This document shows, in pieces, positions 1 through 9,810 of a stretch of 64,000 nucleotides of DNA (positions are counted from its first letter, which is position 1; each line of letters begins with the position of its first letter). The position numbers and the translations under genes are program-made. This DNA comes from Propionivibrio limicola. GTDB taxonomy: Bacteria; Pseudomonadota; Gammaproteobacteria; Burkholderiales; Rhodocyclaceae. A model generated the notes under the pieces. It saw only the letters and a list, made by a program, of their open reading frames with translations. It ran no database searches and was not told where the DNA came from. The stretch is taken from contig NZ_SSSR01000016.1 of assembly GCF_009469695.1 (NCBI RefSeq), positions 1-64,000 of the forward strand, written 5' to 3'.

Positions 1-99
1 CGTTCGTGATCACCGGCGCCTCAAAAACCGCCGATCTTCTCAGTTCGGTGTATCAACTTTCAATCGCTGGCCTGTGTCAATTTACAACCGCTGGTGACA
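1..99 (-). mobile_element. Putative IS21-family element terminus cutting into hipA
   Basis: The hipA reading frame loses family resemblance at about position 100, just after the conserved Gly-Ala-Leu-Asp segment. From there leftwards (minus strand) the sequence starts TGTCACCAG and contains two adjacent imperfect 24-bp units, 71-94 and 47-70, matching at 18 of 24 positions and sharing CAGCG-TTG-AA-TTGA. Tandem end repeats of this kind are typical of IS21-family termini, where they bind the IstA transposase. No transposase gene lies inside the window, so the family assignment is an inference from terminus architecture and the element would extend past the left edge. Another IS type, or simple divergence, remains possible. 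Confidence 0.45.
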
Positions 100-485
100 C
101 TCGTGCGGATGTCCAGGGCACCAACGCGTTCGCTGCCGGCATGCAGGAGGTACTGCGACTCGGGCAGGCTGTTGGCAGGCACTTTCAGCTTGGCTTCGAT
201 GACCCGCCGCCCCCAGGAGTCGGGCGCGGCGTCCCGAATACCACCAAAAAAAGGCAACTGGGCGGCGGGCAGCAGTCGCTTGCCGCGTATGGCTTCCCGG
301 TCGCCCAGGCCCAAGCTCACCGGGTCGACCTCAAGCGCATCTGCGCGCTTGAGGTAGTTCAGACCGTAGGCAAAGCTTGACGCCAACAGCCGCTCACCTT
401 CTTCGGCAAGCGTGAGTTGGCCGCAAGGCGCCCAATCCGTGCCGAGGCAGGCGAAGGCCATCAGCTTGGTTTCTTTTGCAGCCAC
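60..485 (-). pseudogene. hipA: hipA, 5' fragment (type II toxin kinase, truncated)
   Basis: This is the first 130 or so residues of a HipA-type serine/threonine kinase toxin; intact members are about 400-440 residues. It shows the HipA N-terminal lobe (tolerant of short deletions in this region), with the characteristic RDAAPDSWGRRVIE segment and a GSERVGALDIR segment. It then runs into about 14 unrelated residues and a stop at 60-62. The kinase core (nucleotide loop, catalytic Asp) is missing, so no toxin activity is expected. The start is GTG at 485, four bases downstream of the hipB stop, the usual antitoxin-first operon. Truncation coincides with a candidate insertion-sequence end at about position 99. 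The 3' part could survive on the far side of the element, outside the window. Confidence 0.8.
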
Positions 486-489
486 GGGG

Positions 490-831
490 TCAGAAGTCCA
501 GTTCTTCGAGCTCAGCGGAGGTTAAATCGCGTACGCGCTTGGACTGTTCGCGCATTTTCAAAGCAATAAGCGCTGGGTCCGATTCTGACAGGAGGTCGAG
601 TAGCGTGCTGCCAGGGGCGATTGCCTCCAGGTAGCGCAGCACTTGACCAATCGCCAGGCCAGGGTCGCCCCGCTCAAGCCGATATACGGTATTGCGCGAC
701 AATCCTGCACGCAGCGCGGCATCGGTTTGCTTGATTTTTCGGGCCAGCCGCAAGCGGGCCAAGCGCTGCCCAAGTTGGCTGCATTCTTCGAGCAACGGAG
801 GAGCTAGAACGGCGGCTTGATTGATTTTCAT
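490..831 (-). CDS. hipB: HipB-like XRE-family antitoxin/repressor
   Basis: This 113-residue protein has a helix-turn-helix XRE domain at about residues 20-75 (ALRAGLSRNTVYRLERGDP is the recognition region). An acidic tail ends in ELEELDF, as in many HipB-type antitoxins. Such proteins bind HipA and autorepress the hipBA promoter. The frame stays open further upstream, but ATG at 831 is preferred because the upstream residues do not resemble the family and the N-terminus MKINQAA is antitoxin-like. It directly precedes the truncated hipA, so it is now an orphan antitoxin; it could still act as a DNA-binding regulator. Confidence 0.75.
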   Translation of the reverse strand: MKINQAAVLAPPLLEECSQLGQRLARLRLARKIKQTDAALRAGLSRNTVYRLERGDPGLAIGQVLRYLEAIAPGSTLLDLLSESDPALIALKMREQSKRVRDLTSAELEELDF

Positions 832-863
832 GTGCGTTAAATCGAGGGCAACGTACTTAAGGG

Positions 864-873
864 GGGAATTCCC
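864..873. promoter_or_regulatory. Candidate HipB operator palindrome
   Basis: The perfect 10-bp palindrome GGGAATTCCC lies about 33 nt upstream of the hipB start, where an autorepressor operator is expected. A second inverted repeat, GTAGGCGC (939-946) with GCGCCTAC (966-973) separated by 19 nt, lies further upstream. Neither matches the E. coli HipB operator TATCC-N8-GGATA, so operator function is inferred only from position and symmetry. No other feature was seen in the 832-1043 gap. Confidence 0.3.
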
Positions 874-1043
874 GACCAATTTAGCACAGAGAAAAGGGTC
901 AAGCCCTATCTGTTCGTTATTTCGCGCATTAAGTGATTGTAGGCGCGATTTGACGAACACACTTTGCGCCTACTATCCGAAATATCCACTCGATAGCGAA
1001 TGGTGGTGAGGCATTTATTCATGCGACTCAACATGACCGACTA

Positions 1044-2162
1044 CTAGCTGAGTTGCAGATTATCCCGATGAATCATCTCCGGTTCGTCCTGATAACCGAG
1101 GATGTTTTCGATTTCCTGACTCGGGTGCCGGGCGATGCGCCGGGCGTCGCTGCTCGCGTAGTTGATGAGGCCACGCGCCACTTCAAGGCCATCCGGCGCC
1201 AGACAGGCCACCGCCGCGCCGCGCTCGAAGTCGCCGAGCACTTCGACGACGCCGATTGGCAACAGGCTCTTGCCGTCGCTCAATGCACGGACAGCGCCTG
1301 CATCGAGGAGAAGCTTTCCATTGAGCTGCAAGTGGTCGGCCAGCCATTGCTTGCGTGCGCAAAGCTGCCGCGTTTCGGCGACAAGCAGCGTGCCGACCGA
1401 TTCGCCGCGTGACAGGCGCGGCATGACGTCCGGCTCGCGGCCGCTGGCGATGACCGTATGCGTACCGCTGTTGGCAGCCCGCTTGGCGGCGATGACCTTG
1501 GTAATCATGCCGCCCTTGCCGTATTGCGTGCCTGCGCCACCGGCCATCGCTTCGAGCGCCGGATCGCCGGCTTTCGCCTCGGCAATCAGCTTCGCCGCCG
1601 GATCCTTGCGCGGGTCGGCGGTATAGAGACCGGTCTGGTCGGTAAGAATGACCAGGCAGTCGGCGTCGATCAAGTTGGCGACCAGCGCACCGAGCGTATC
1701 GTTGTCGCCGAACTTGATTTCGTCAGTAACCACCGTGTCGTTCTCGTTGATGATCGGGACGACGCCGAGCGAGAGCAGCGTCGTCAGCGTCGACCTGGCG
1801 TTCAGATAACGCGTGCGGTCGGCCAAATCTTCGTGCGTGAGCAGGATTTGCGCGGTGTGCAGCCCGTGTTTCGAGAACGCTGTTTCGTAGACCTGCACGA
1901 GCCCCATCTGACCGACGGCGGCGCACGCCTGCAACTCATGCACAGCCTTCGGGCGCCTCTCCCAGCCAAGCCGCTGCATGCCGCAGGCAATCGCCCCCGA
2001 GGAGACGAGCAACACCTCCTTGCCCGCCTGCCGCAGCACGGCGATCTGACGCGCCCACTCGTGGATGGCGTCGAGATCGATGCCGGAGCCGTTGTTGGTA
2101 ATCAGCGCGGAGCCGATCTTGATCACGAGCCGTTGTGCGTCGGCGATACGGGTAATGGCCAT
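1044..2162 (-). CDS. proB: Glutamate 5-kinase
   Basis: ProB (372 residues) phosphorylates L-glutamate with ATP to gamma-glutamyl phosphate, the first step of proline synthesis in the cytoplasm. The amino-acid kinase domain spans about residues 1-260, with the start [11 protein letters not shown], a nucleotide-binding LLVSSGAIA segment and the substrate motif NENDTV. A C-terminal PUA domain (about 280-355) is present, giving the full-length E. coli-type architecture. It is the last gene of the rplU-rpmA-obgE-proB run, 29 bp after obgE. Its pathway partner proA is not adjacent but about 6 kb away on the same strand. Translation probably starts at the ATG at 2162. Confidence 0.95.
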   Translation of the reverse strand: MAITRIADAQRLVIKIGSALITNNGSGIDLDAIHEWARQIAVLRQAGKEVLLVSSGAIACGMQRLGWERRPKAVHELQACAAVGQMGLVQVYETAFSKHGLHTAQILLTHEDLADRTRYLNARSTLTTLLSLGVVPIINENDTVVTDEIKFGDNDTLGALVANLIDADCLVILTDQTGLYTADPRKDPAAKLIAEAKAGDPALEAMAGGAGTQYGKGGMITKVIAAKRAANSGTHTVIASGREPDVMPRLSRGESVGTLLVAETRQLCARKQWLADHLQLNGKLLLDAGAVRALSDGKSLLPIGVVEVLGDFERGAAVACLAPDGLEVARGLINYASSDARRIARHPSQEIENILGYQDEPEMIHRDNLQLS

Positions 2163-2191
2163 GGCTATTCTTTGGCAGCGTCGCTATCGTT

Positions 2192-3400
<1,209 letters not shown>

Positions 3401-3415
3401 TTATCCCGAATACGC

Positions 3416-3676
3416 TCAGGCGGCGGGAACGATGCTGACCGTGCGGCGGCGCTTTTCGCCCTTGATCGCAAACTGAACGCGACCTTCGACGAGCGCGAAC
3501 AGGGTGTGATCCTTGCCGATGCCAACACCTTCGCCGGCGTGGAATTCGGTACCGCGCTGACGCACGATGATGTTGCCAGCGAGAACTACTTCACCGCCGT
3601 AGCGCTTCACGCCAAGACGTTTCGATTCTGAGTCGCGGCCGTTGCGGGAACTACCGCCTGCTTTTTTGTGTGCCAT
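3416..3676 (-). CDS. rpmA: 50S ribosomal protein L27
   Basis: L27 (86 residues) reaches the peptidyl-transferase centre with its N-terminus. The N-terminal [16 protein letters not shown] and the LGVKRYGG and [20 protein letters not shown] segments are diagnostic. It has no N-terminal extension, so the Firmicutes-type processed form does not apply. It lies 18 bp after rplU and is cotranscribed with it. A hairpin terminator follows before obgE. Confidence 0.98.
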   Translation of the reverse strand: MAHKKAGGSSRNGRDSESKRLGVKRYGGEVVLAGNIIVRQRGTEFHAGEGVGIGKDHTLFALVEGRVQFAIKGEKRRRTVSIVPAA

Positions 3677-3694
3677 GAGTCTATTTCCTTTCCG

Positions 3695-4006
3695 TTAGGC
3701 CGAAATACCGTCGATACGGATTTCAGTGTAATTCTGACGGTGACCCTGATGCTTCTGGTAATGCTTACGACGACGCATCTTGAAGATCTTGACCTTGTCG
3801 TGACGGCCTTGCGAAAGCACAGTGGCCTTGACCGAAGCGCCGGCAACGAGCGGAGCGCCGATTTTCACGGACTCGCCTTCGCCGACCATGAGAACCTGGT
3901 CAAGGGTAACTTCTGCGCCAACTTCTGCCGGTATCTGTTCTATTTTAAGTTTTTCGCCAGCGGCAACGCGATATTGCTTGCCACCGGTTTTTATGACCGC
4001 GTACAT
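3695..4006 (-). CDS. rplU: 50S ribosomal protein L21
   Basis: L21 (103 residues) is a 23S rRNA-binding protein of the large subunit. It begins [20 protein letters not shown] and ends with the conserved [18 protein letters not shown] region. An open frame extends seven codons upstream, but the family start is the ATG at 4006. It is first in the rplU-rpmA-obgE-proB transcript, about 50 nt downstream of a strong promoter. Confidence 0.98.
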   Translation of the reverse strand: MYAVIKTGGKQYRVAAGEKLKIEQIPAEVGAEVTLDQVLMVGEGESVKIGAPLVAGASVKATVLSQGRHDKVKIFKMRRRKHYQKHQGHRQNYTEIRIDGISA

Positions 4007-4054
4007 GTTGGACTCCAAAAAAACCAATAAAAAGGGTAAAACACGGAACCGCGG

Positions 4055-4082
4055 ATTATACGGAATTTTCCCGCCAAGTCAA
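4055..4082 (-). promoter_or_regulatory. Sigma-70 promoter of rplU-rpmA-obgE-proB
   Basis: On the minus strand, TTGACT (4077-4082) and TATAAT (4055-4060) are separated by 16 nt, which is close to consensus. The implied transcription start lies about 40 nt upstream of the rplU ATG. Confidence 0.8.
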
Positions 4083-4173
4083 AGACTTCGGCACCTAACG
4101 CCAATAGGTGCGCGACCGCCCGGCGACAAACCAACGGCGATCGCTCGCTCGATGCCTTTCCCCGATATTCGAC

Positions 4174-4203
4174 TTGACGCCCAAGGCAAGCCCCACCTAA
4201 GAT
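4174..4203 (+). promoter_or_regulatory. Candidate promoter of ispB
   Basis: TTGACG (4174-4179) and TAAGAT (4198-4203) are separated by 18 nt, about 30 nt upstream of the GTG start of ispB. The -10 box is imperfect. It is divergent from the rplU promoter within the same intergenic region. Confidence 0.5.
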
Positions 4204-4234
4204 TCAAAAGTTTTTTTGCCAAAAAAAGAATGCG

Positions 4235-5212
4235 GTGAACGCGGTGAAACTGGAGCAACTTTACAAGCTGATCGAGTCGGACATGCAGGCCGTCAACGGC
4301 GTTATTCGCCAACGCCTCCACTCCGACGTGGTTCTCGTGCGACAGGTCGCCGAATACATCATCAGCGCGGGCGGCAAGCGCCTACGGCCGGCTTTGGTTC
4401 TCCTCGCCGCCGGCGCGCTCGACTATCGCGGCACGCACCACCACGATCTGGCCGCCGTTGTCGAATTCATCCATACCGCCACGCTGCTGCACGACGACGT
4501 CGTGGACGAATCCTCGCTGCGCCGGGGACGCGAAACCGCCAACGCACTGTTCGGCAATGCGGCAAGCGTGCTGGTCGGCGACTTTTTGTATTCGCGCGCC
4601 TTCCAGATGATGGTCGAGATCGGCGACATGCGCATCATGCAGATCCTCTCCGACGCGACAAACATCATCGCCGAAGGCGAAGTGCTGCAGCTCATGAACT
4701 GCCATGACGCCGACGTCGACGAAGTCCGCTACCTCCAGGTAATCCGCTACAAGACGGCCAAACTGTTCGAAGCCGCCGCCCGCCTCGGCGCGATTCTCGG
4801 CCAGGCGACGCCGGACATGGAGCAGCGCATGGCCGATTACGGCACACATCTCGGCACGGCTTTCCAGCTTATTGACGACGTTCTCGACTATTCGGGGGCG
4901 GAAGCCGAAACGGGGAAACACCTTGGCGACGACCTGGCCGAAGGCAAACCCACCCTGCCGCTGATTTACGTCATGCAGCACGGATCGGCCGAACAGGCCG
5001 CCTGCGTGCGCCACGCCATCGAGAATGGCGGACGCGACGAGTTCGCCGCCGTCCTGGCCGCAATTCGCGCCACCGACGCGCTGGAACACACGAAAAAGCA
5101 GGCCCAGGCTGAAGCAAACCGTGCAATTGCGGCAATTGAGCCATTACCCGCTTCCATTTACAAAAATTCTTTGCTAGACTTAGCGTCCTTCGCAGTTGCA
5201 CGGTCTTTTTGA
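4235..5212 (+). CDS. ispB: Octaprenyl diphosphate synthase
   Basis: This trans-polyprenyl diphosphate synthase (325 residues) elongates farnesyl diphosphate with isopentenyl diphosphate, making the side chain of ubiquinone or menaquinone. The two aspartate-rich motifs appear as LHDDVVDES (first, about residues 87-95) and LIDDVLDYSG (second), with the GGKRLRP substrate motif near residue 46. Length and order match IspB. The start is taken as GTG at 4235; the in-frame GTG at 4244 is an alternative. Divergence from rplU-rpmA is a common proteobacterial arrangement. The chain length of the product (C40 or other) cannot be read from sequence. Confidence 0.93.
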   Translation: MNAVKLEQLYKLIESDMQAVNGVIRQRLHSDVVLVRQVAEYIISAGGKRLRPALVLLAAGALDYRGTHHHDLAAVVEFIHTATLLHDDVVDESSLRRGRETANALFGNAASVLVGDFLYSRAFQMMVEIGDMRIMQILSDATNIIAEGEVLQLMNCHDADVDEVRYLQVIRYKTAKLFEAAARLGAILGQATPDMEQRMADYGTHLGTAFQLIDDVLDYSGAEAETGKHLGDDLAEGKPTLPLIYVMQHGSAEQAACVRHAIENGGRDEFAAVLAAIRATDALEHTKKQAQAEANRAIAAIEPLPASIYKNSLLDLASFAVARSF

Positions 5213-5232
5213 CACGACAACAGCGCATCGGT

Positions 5233-5310
<78 letters not shown>

Positions 5311-5324
5311 AAAATTCAAAAAAA

Positions 5325-5347
5325 GCCGCTTTCGAGCGGCTTTTTTT
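5325..5347. terminator. Bidirectional rho-independent terminator (tRNA-Pro / plsY)
   Basis: The stem GCCGCT-TTCG-AGCGGC (5325-5340) has a UUCG-type loop. Seven T follow on the plus strand, and an A tract on the other side serves the minus strand. It can end both the tRNA transcript and the convergent plsY transcript. Confidence 0.9.
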
Positions 5348-5366
5348 ACGTCGCGACGTTTCTACG

Positions 5367-5999
5367 TCAAGGCTTAACCGACGCTTTTTTTCCGGCGCCA
5401 ATCTTCGGCTCGGTCCCCGCCATCAAGCGCTGCAGATTCGCCCAGTGGCGACCAATCAATGCCATGGCCAGGATGCCGACCACCGGCACCATCACGCTGG
5501 CGCCCCAGAACACAAACGCCAGCAAGGGTGCTGCCGCGGCGGCAAGGAGCGCCGCCAGCGACGAATAACGTAGCGTAAAGGTGACGAACAACCATATCCC
5601 GAGAACGGAAAGCCCAAGCAGCGGATCAAGCGCGAGCAGCACGCCGGCAGCGGTCGCCACGCCCTTGCCGCCCTTGAACTTGAGGAACACGGGATACAGA
5701 TGCCCGAAGAAAACAGCCAGCGCCACCGCCCCGACGAACACCTGGCCAAAACCGTATTCCGGGCCGAACGACTGCGCCAGAAAAACGGCGAGCCAGCCCT
5801 TGGCCAGATCACCGAGCAGGGTTAGCGCCGCTGCGGCCTTGTTGCCACTGCGCAGCACATTGGTCGCACCGGGGTTCTTCGAACCGTAGCTGCGCGGATC
5901 GGCAAGCCCGAAAAGACGGCTGGAGACGACGGCAAACGGGATCGACCCAACAAGATAAGCCGCAACAACGGCCAAAGCGGCAATCAGGAAATTAGGCAT
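5367..5999 (-). CDS. plsY: Acyl-phosphate:glycerol-3-phosphate acyltransferase
   Basis: PlsY (210 residues) transfers an acyl group from acyl-phosphate to glycerol-3-phosphate, starting membrane phospholipid synthesis. Family motifs are visible: GSIPFAVV near the N-terminus, DPRSYGSKNPGATNVLR, a central HLYPVFLKFKGGKGVAT, and several hydrophobic segments consistent with a multi-pass inner-membrane protein. A lysine-rich tail ends the chain. It is convergent with the tRNA-Pro gene and divergent from folB. Confidence 0.95.
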   Translation of the reverse strand: MPNFLIAALAVVAAYLVGSIPFAVVSSRLFGLADPRSYGSKNPGATNVLRSGNKAAAALTLLGDLAKGWLAVFLAQSFGPEYGFGQVFVGAVALAVFFGHLYPVFLKFKGGKGVATAAGVLLALDPLLGLSVLGIWLFVTFTLRYSSLAALLAAAAAPLLAFVFWGASVMVPVVGILAMALIGRHWANLQRLMAGTEPKIGAGKKASVKP

Positions 6000-6130
6000 G
6001 GATAATTCCGGAATTCACGAAAGTCGGCTGATGTAGAATGCGCACTCGCTCGGGCCCAGCCGTTCAACCCGACGCGGAATTCTACACGACGCGACACGCC
6101 TCGCCCCACGGACACACCCAGCACCGCCGC

Positions 6131-6496
6131 ATGGACATCATTTTTATCGACGACCTTCGCCTCACCACCCTGATCGGCATTTATCCGCGCGAGAAGGCCG
6201 TCCCGCAGACCGTCGAGATCTCCTTGCAGATCGGCACGACGACGGTCAACGCCGGCGCCAGCGACGACATTCGGGACACCATCGACTACGCCGTCGTTGT
6301 CGATCGGTTGCGCAACGAACTGGCGAGCCGGCATTTCAACCTTCTGGAGAAGCTCGCCGAGCACATCGCCAACATCTTGCTCGACGACTTTGGCGCCGCC
6401 TGGGTGCGCATCTCGATCGCCAAGCTCGGCATGATGCGCGGCGTGCGTCGCGTCGGCGTGACCATCGAGCGCGGCGAACGCGGTCTTACACCCTGA
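6131..6496 (+). CDS. folB: Dihydroneopterin aldolase
   Basis: FolB (121 residues) converts dihydroneopterin to 6-hydroxymethyl-dihydropterin in folate synthesis. The start MDIIFIDDLRLTTLIGIYPREK and the segments DTIDYAVVVDRL, LLEKLAEHIA and ISIAKLGMMRGV are family-typical. The frame is open upstream, but residues before the ATG at 6131 do not resemble the family. It is divergent from plsY, as in many proteobacteria. Confidence 0.93.
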   Translation: MDIIFIDDLRLTTLIGIYPREKAVPQTVEISLQIGTTTVNAGASDDIRDTIDYAVVVDRLRNELASRHFNLLEKLAEHIANILLDDFGAAWVRISIAKLGMMRGVRRVGVTIERGERGLTP

Positions 6497-6518
6497 AGGC
6501 GCCCGCCACCCAGGCGCT

Positions 6519-7007
6519 TTACCCTTTCAGCGCCGCCTCAACCACCGTCGGCACCAACACTTGCAGCAGGTCGTGCGGATGGATGCCGACCAGAAAACCG
6601 CGTCGACCGCCATTGATGTAGATCAACGGCAAATCAAGAATGGTTTTCTCGACGTAGATCGGCATCTTCTTTTTCGTGCCGAACGGGCTGGTGCCACCGA
6701 CCAGAAAACCGGTATGCCGGTTCGCCACTTCCGGCTTGCACGGCTCGATCTTCTTGCAGCCGATCTGCCGCGCCAGCTCTTTCGTAGACACTTTGCAGTC
6801 TCCGTGCATCAGGACGATGAGCGGTTTCGCCGCCTCATCCTCCATGACCAGCGTTTTGATCACGGCGTGCTCATCGACATTCAGCTCGCGTGACGACACT
6901 TTGGTTCCGCCGTGCTCTTCATAGTCGTACAGGTGGCTCGAATGCGCGATTCCGTGTTGGCGCAGAAATTTTGTCGCCGGCGTTTCCGGCGCATGAGGTG
7001 CTTTCAT
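6519..7007 (-). CDS. ybaK: YbaK/EbsC-type Cys-tRNA deacylase
   Basis: This 162-residue protein belongs to the YbaK/ProX trans-editing family, which hydrolyses mischarged aminoacyl-tRNA (Cys-tRNA-Pro in YbaK). The N-terminal TPATKFLRQHGI, the central KTLVMED and CKVSTKELARQIG, and GGTSPFGTKKKMPIYVE are diagnostic, including the conserved lysine in the substrate pocket. The start is the ATG at 7007, preceded by a GAGAAAGAAACG-like weak ribosome site. It lies 37 bp downstream of xerD and is convergent with folB. Confidence 0.9.
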   Translation of the reverse strand: MKAPHAPETPATKFLRQHGIAHSSHLYDYEEHGGTKVSSRELNVDEHAVIKTLVMEDEAAKPLIVLMHGDCKVSTKELARQIGCKKIEPCKPEVANRHTGFLVGGTSPFGTKKKMPIYVEKTILDLPLIYINGGRRGFLVGIHPHDLLQVLVPTVVEAALKG

Positions 7008-7044
7008 CGTTTCTTTCTCCCGATCCGCCACGCCGTGCGACACG

Positions 7045-7962
7045 TCAGGCACGCGGGTGATGCTGACCGTGCAGTGTCTTGAGGCGTTCGCGGGCAATAT
7101 GCGTATAAATCTGGGTGGTCGAAATGTCAGCGTGCCCGAGCAGCAACTGCACGACCCGCAGATCGGCGCCGTGGTTGAGCAGGTGCGTGGCAAAGGCATG
7201 CCGCAGGACGTGGGGCGAAAGGCGGGCCGGATCGATCCCCGCCTGCACGGCATAGCGCTTAACGAGCTGCCAGAACGCCTGCCGCGTCATTGCCCCGCCG
7301 CGCGCGGTGACAAACAGGTCATCGCACGCCCGGCCGGAGAGCAACAGGCCGCGCGCCTCATCAAGATAGCGCCGCACGCGATCAATCGCTTGCTCGCCAA
7401 GCGGAACGAGACGCTCCTTGCCACCCTTGCCGAACACCCGTACGACGCCCATGTCGAAACTGACTTCGTGCATTTTCAGCCCGACGAGTTCCGACACACG
7501 CAAACCGGTGGCATAGAGCATTTCGAGCATCGCGGCATCGCGCAGGCCCAACAGCGTGTCGCTGGGCGGCGCGGCAAGCAAGGCATCGACCTGGCTTTCG
7601 GAAAGCACTTTGGGCAAACGCGACGGCCTGGCCGGCATGGCAATTTTCAGGGTCGGGTCGAGCGTGATCCGGCTTCGCGCCAGCAAGTACTGGTAAAACC
7701 GGCGCAGCGTTGAAATGTAACGCGCCTGAGAAGTGGCCCGCCGGGTCTGCGAGAGGTGTGCGACGAACTGCATCAGCTCCGGCTCGCCCGCGGCAACGAG
7801 CCCGGCCTCCCTGCTCTGCGCACCGAGCCATTGCGCCAGGTGCTGGAGGTCGCTGCGATAACTGGCCAACGATGCTTTCGCCAACCCGTCCTCCAGCCAA
7901 AGCGTGTCGCAGAAGATATCGATCTCGGCACGATCGGCGGCGCAGATTTCAGCGGCGCTCAT
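7045..7962 (-). CDS. xerD: Site-specific tyrosine recombinase XerD
   Basis: XerD (305 residues) resolves chromosome dimers at dif together with XerC and FtsK. An N-terminal SAM-like core-binding domain spans about 15-105 and the catalytic domain about 125-300. Catalytic residues are visible in ATGLRVSELVGL (Arg), SPHVLRHAFATHLL (His and Arg) and LLGHADISTTQIYTH (His and Tyr nucleophile). It overlaps ogt by 14 nt and is probably translationally coupled. No integrase-like neighbours occur, so this is the housekeeping copy rather than a mobile one. Confidence 0.95.
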   Translation of the reverse strand: MSAAEICAADRAEIDIFCDTLWLEDGLAKASLASYRSDLQHLAQWLGAQSREAGLVAAGEPELMQFVAHLSQTRRATSQARYISTLRRFYQYLLARSRITLDPTLKIAMPARPSRLPKVLSESQVDALLAAPPSDTLLGLRDAAMLEMLYATGLRVSELVGLKMHEVSFDMGVVRVFGKGGKERLVPLGEQAIDRVRRYLDEARGLLLSGRACDDLFVTARGGAMTRQAFWQLVKRYAVQAGIDPARLSPHVLRHAFATHLLNHGADLRVVQLLLGHADISTTQIYTHIARERLKTLHGQHHPRA

Positions 7963-8428
7963 GGGCGAGCAACCAGCGCTTCACGTCGAGCAGAAAACCA
8001 CCGCGCTGGCGGACAAACCCTCCCAGGCCGCCGCCACTGGCGACGACGCGATGACAGGGCACGACAACAGGAAATGGATTGGCGCCGCAGGCTTGGCCCA
8101 CGGCGCGCGGCGAACTGCCAAGCGCCTTGGCCAACTCGCCGTAAGTCTTCGTCTGCCCGCAAGGAATTGCCGCGATCTGCGCCCGCACCCGGCGCTGAAA
8201 ATCAGTCCCGATCAACGCCAGCGGCAGCGAAAAATGAAAGGCAGGATCGGCAAGATAAGCGAGCAGCTGACGGCCGGCTTCAGCCGCCAGTGCATTTTCG
8301 GGCGCCTGTTCGGAGCATGGCGCCAGAAATTCAAGCGCAAGAATTTCGCGCTCGTTACAACGCACGCCGAGGCAAAAACCGGGCGCGCCAACGACGGCCT
8401 GAAATCCTGCCTCGGCCCGCATCATCAT
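7949..8428 (-). CDS. ogt: Methylated-DNA--protein-cysteine methyltransferase
   Basis: This suicide DNA-repair protein (159 residues) removes methyl groups from O6-methylguanine. The acceptor motif PCHRV is present (VVVPCHRVVASGG), followed by LGGF and a lysine-containing tail. The helix-turn-helix part is TKTYGELAKALGSSPRAVGQACGANP. No AraC-type Ada domain is attached, so it is an Ogt/AGT-type single-domain enzyme. It begins 6 nt after the proA stop and overlaps xerD, making a proA-ogt-xerD-ybaK run. Confidence 0.93.
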   Translation of the reverse strand: MMMRAEAGFQAVVGAPGFCLGVRCNEREILALEFLAPCSEQAPENALAAEAGRQLLAYLADPAFHFSLPLALIGTDFQRRVRAQIAAIPCGQTKTYGELAKALGSSPRAVGQACGANPFPVVVPCHRVVASGGGLGGFVRQRGGFLLDVKRWLLAHERR

Positions 8429-8434
8429 GGCGGC

Positions 8435-9691
8435 CTAACCGCGCACCTGCCCGGTGCCGAGCACGATCCATTTCTGGCTGGTCAACCCCTCCAGACCGAC
8501 CGGCCCACGGGCATGAATCTTGTCGGTCGAGATGCCGATTTCCGCGCCAAGCCCATATTCGAAGCCATCGGCGAACCGTGTCGACGCATTGACCATGACC
8601 GAGGCCGAATCGACCTCGCGCAGAAAGCGCAACGCCTTGGTGTAGTTCTCGGTGACGATCGTTTCCGTATGGTGCGAACTGTAATGGTTGATGTGCTCGA
8701 TCGCTTCGTCGATGCCCGCAACGACCTTGACCGAGATGACCGGCGCCAGAAACTCGGTCGCATAGTCCTCGTCGGTCGCCGCTTTGGCCTCCTTGACCAG
8801 CGCCCGCGTCTCCGGACAGCCGCGCATCTCCACCCCCTTGGCCGTCAGCATGGCCGCCACTGCCGGCAGCAACTCCGCCGCCCGGGAGCGGGCGACGAGC
8901 AGCGATTCGGTCGTGTTGCACGTGCCATAACGCTGCGTCTTGGCGTTCTCGACGATGGTCACGGCCATGTCCGCCTTCGCCTCGTCATCGAGATAGACGT
9001 GACAGTTGCCGTCGAGGTGCTGGATCATCGGCACGCGAGCCTCGGCGAGCAGGCGGGAAATCAACCCCTTGCCACCGCGCGGCACGATCACGTCGACGAA
9101 TTCGCGCATCGTGATCAGATGCCCGACCGCGGCACGGTCGGTCGTATCGACTACCTGCACCACTTCAGGCGGCAAGCCGGCCGCCGCCAGCCCTTCCTGC
9201 ACCAGCGCGGCAATCGCCCGGTTGCAGTTGATCGCTTCCGAACCGCCGCGCAGGATCGCCGCATTGCCCGACTTCAGGCACAGCGCCGCCGCGTCGGCCG
9301 TCACGTTCGGCCGCGCCTCGTAGATGATGCCGATGACGCCCAGAGGCACGCGCATCTTGCCGACCTGGATGCCGCTCGGCCGGAACTTGAGATCGGAAAC
9401 CTCCCCCACCGGATCGGGCAAGGCGGCAATTTGCTCGACGCCTTCGGCCATCGCGGCGACACTTTTCTCCGTCAACGTCAGCCGGTCGAGCATCGCCGCT
9501 TCCAGCCCCGCCGCACGGGCGGCATCCAGATCGGTCCGATTCGCCTCGAGAAGTGCGGTAGAATTGCGCCGGATCGCCGCCGCAATGGTACGCAACGCTT
9601 CGTTTTTGGTTTTGCTGTCTGCGCGGGCAATGACGCGAGACGCGGCGCGGGCCTGACGACCGACTTTCTGCATGTACTGCTGGATATCCAT
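8435..9691 (-). CDS. proA: Gamma-glutamyl phosphate reductase
   Basis: ProA (418 residues) reduces gamma-glutamyl phosphate with NADPH to glutamate semialdehyde, the second step of proline synthesis. The ALDH-like fold has the catalytic cysteine in [15 protein letters not shown] and the conserved [16 protein letters not shown] and [18 protein letters not shown] segments. Its partner proB lies about 6 kb away under a different promoter, so the two are not an operon here. A near-consensus promoter precedes the ATG. Confidence 0.96.
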   Translation of the reverse strand: MDIQQYMQKVGRQARAASRVIARADSKTKNEALRTIAAAIRRNSTALLEANRTDLDAARAAGLEAAMLDRLTLTEKSVAAMAEGVEQIAALPDPVGEVSDLKFRPSGIQVGKMRVPLGVIGIIYEARPNVTADAAALCLKSGNAAILRGGSEAINCNRAIAALVQEGLAAAGLPPEVVQVVDTTDRAAVGHLITMREFVDVIVPRGGKGLISRLLAEARVPMIQHLDGNCHVYLDDEAKADMAVTIVENAKTQRYGTCNTTESLLVARSRAAELLPAVAAMLTAKGVEMRGCPETRALVKEAKAATDEDYATEFLAPVISVKVVAGIDEAIEHINHYSSHHTETIVTENYTKALRFLREVDSASVMVNASTRFADGFEYGLGAEIGISTDKIHARGPVGLEGLTSQKWIVLGTGQVRG

Positions 9692-9723
9692 GATTACCCT
9701 TGTTCTTTCGTGATCAAGTTTCG

Positions 9724-9751
9724 ATTATAGCCACCGATCAAAGCACTCAAA
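9724..9751 (-). promoter_or_regulatory. Sigma-70 promoter of proA
   Basis: On the minus strand, TTTGAG (9746-9751) and TATAAT (9724-9729) are separated by 16 nt. The -10 box is perfect and ends 32 nt upstream of the proA ATG. Confidence 0.65.
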
Positions 9752-9810
9752 TGGAACCATTGGCAAAAAGCTCACTCTCATTGTCATCAAATTTGCCTCC
9801 TTCACTGATC

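Noticed and set aside
7045-7962. Phage or integron integrase
   Set aside because: Catalytic residues, length and housekeeping neighbours fit XerD. No attachment site, cassette or phage gene is nearby, and the tRNA-Pro at 5.2 kb shows no duplicated 3' end.
7904-9730. 608-codon plus-strand frame across ogt and proA
   Set aside because: It covers two well-supported minus-strand genes and has an arginine-rich composition without family features.
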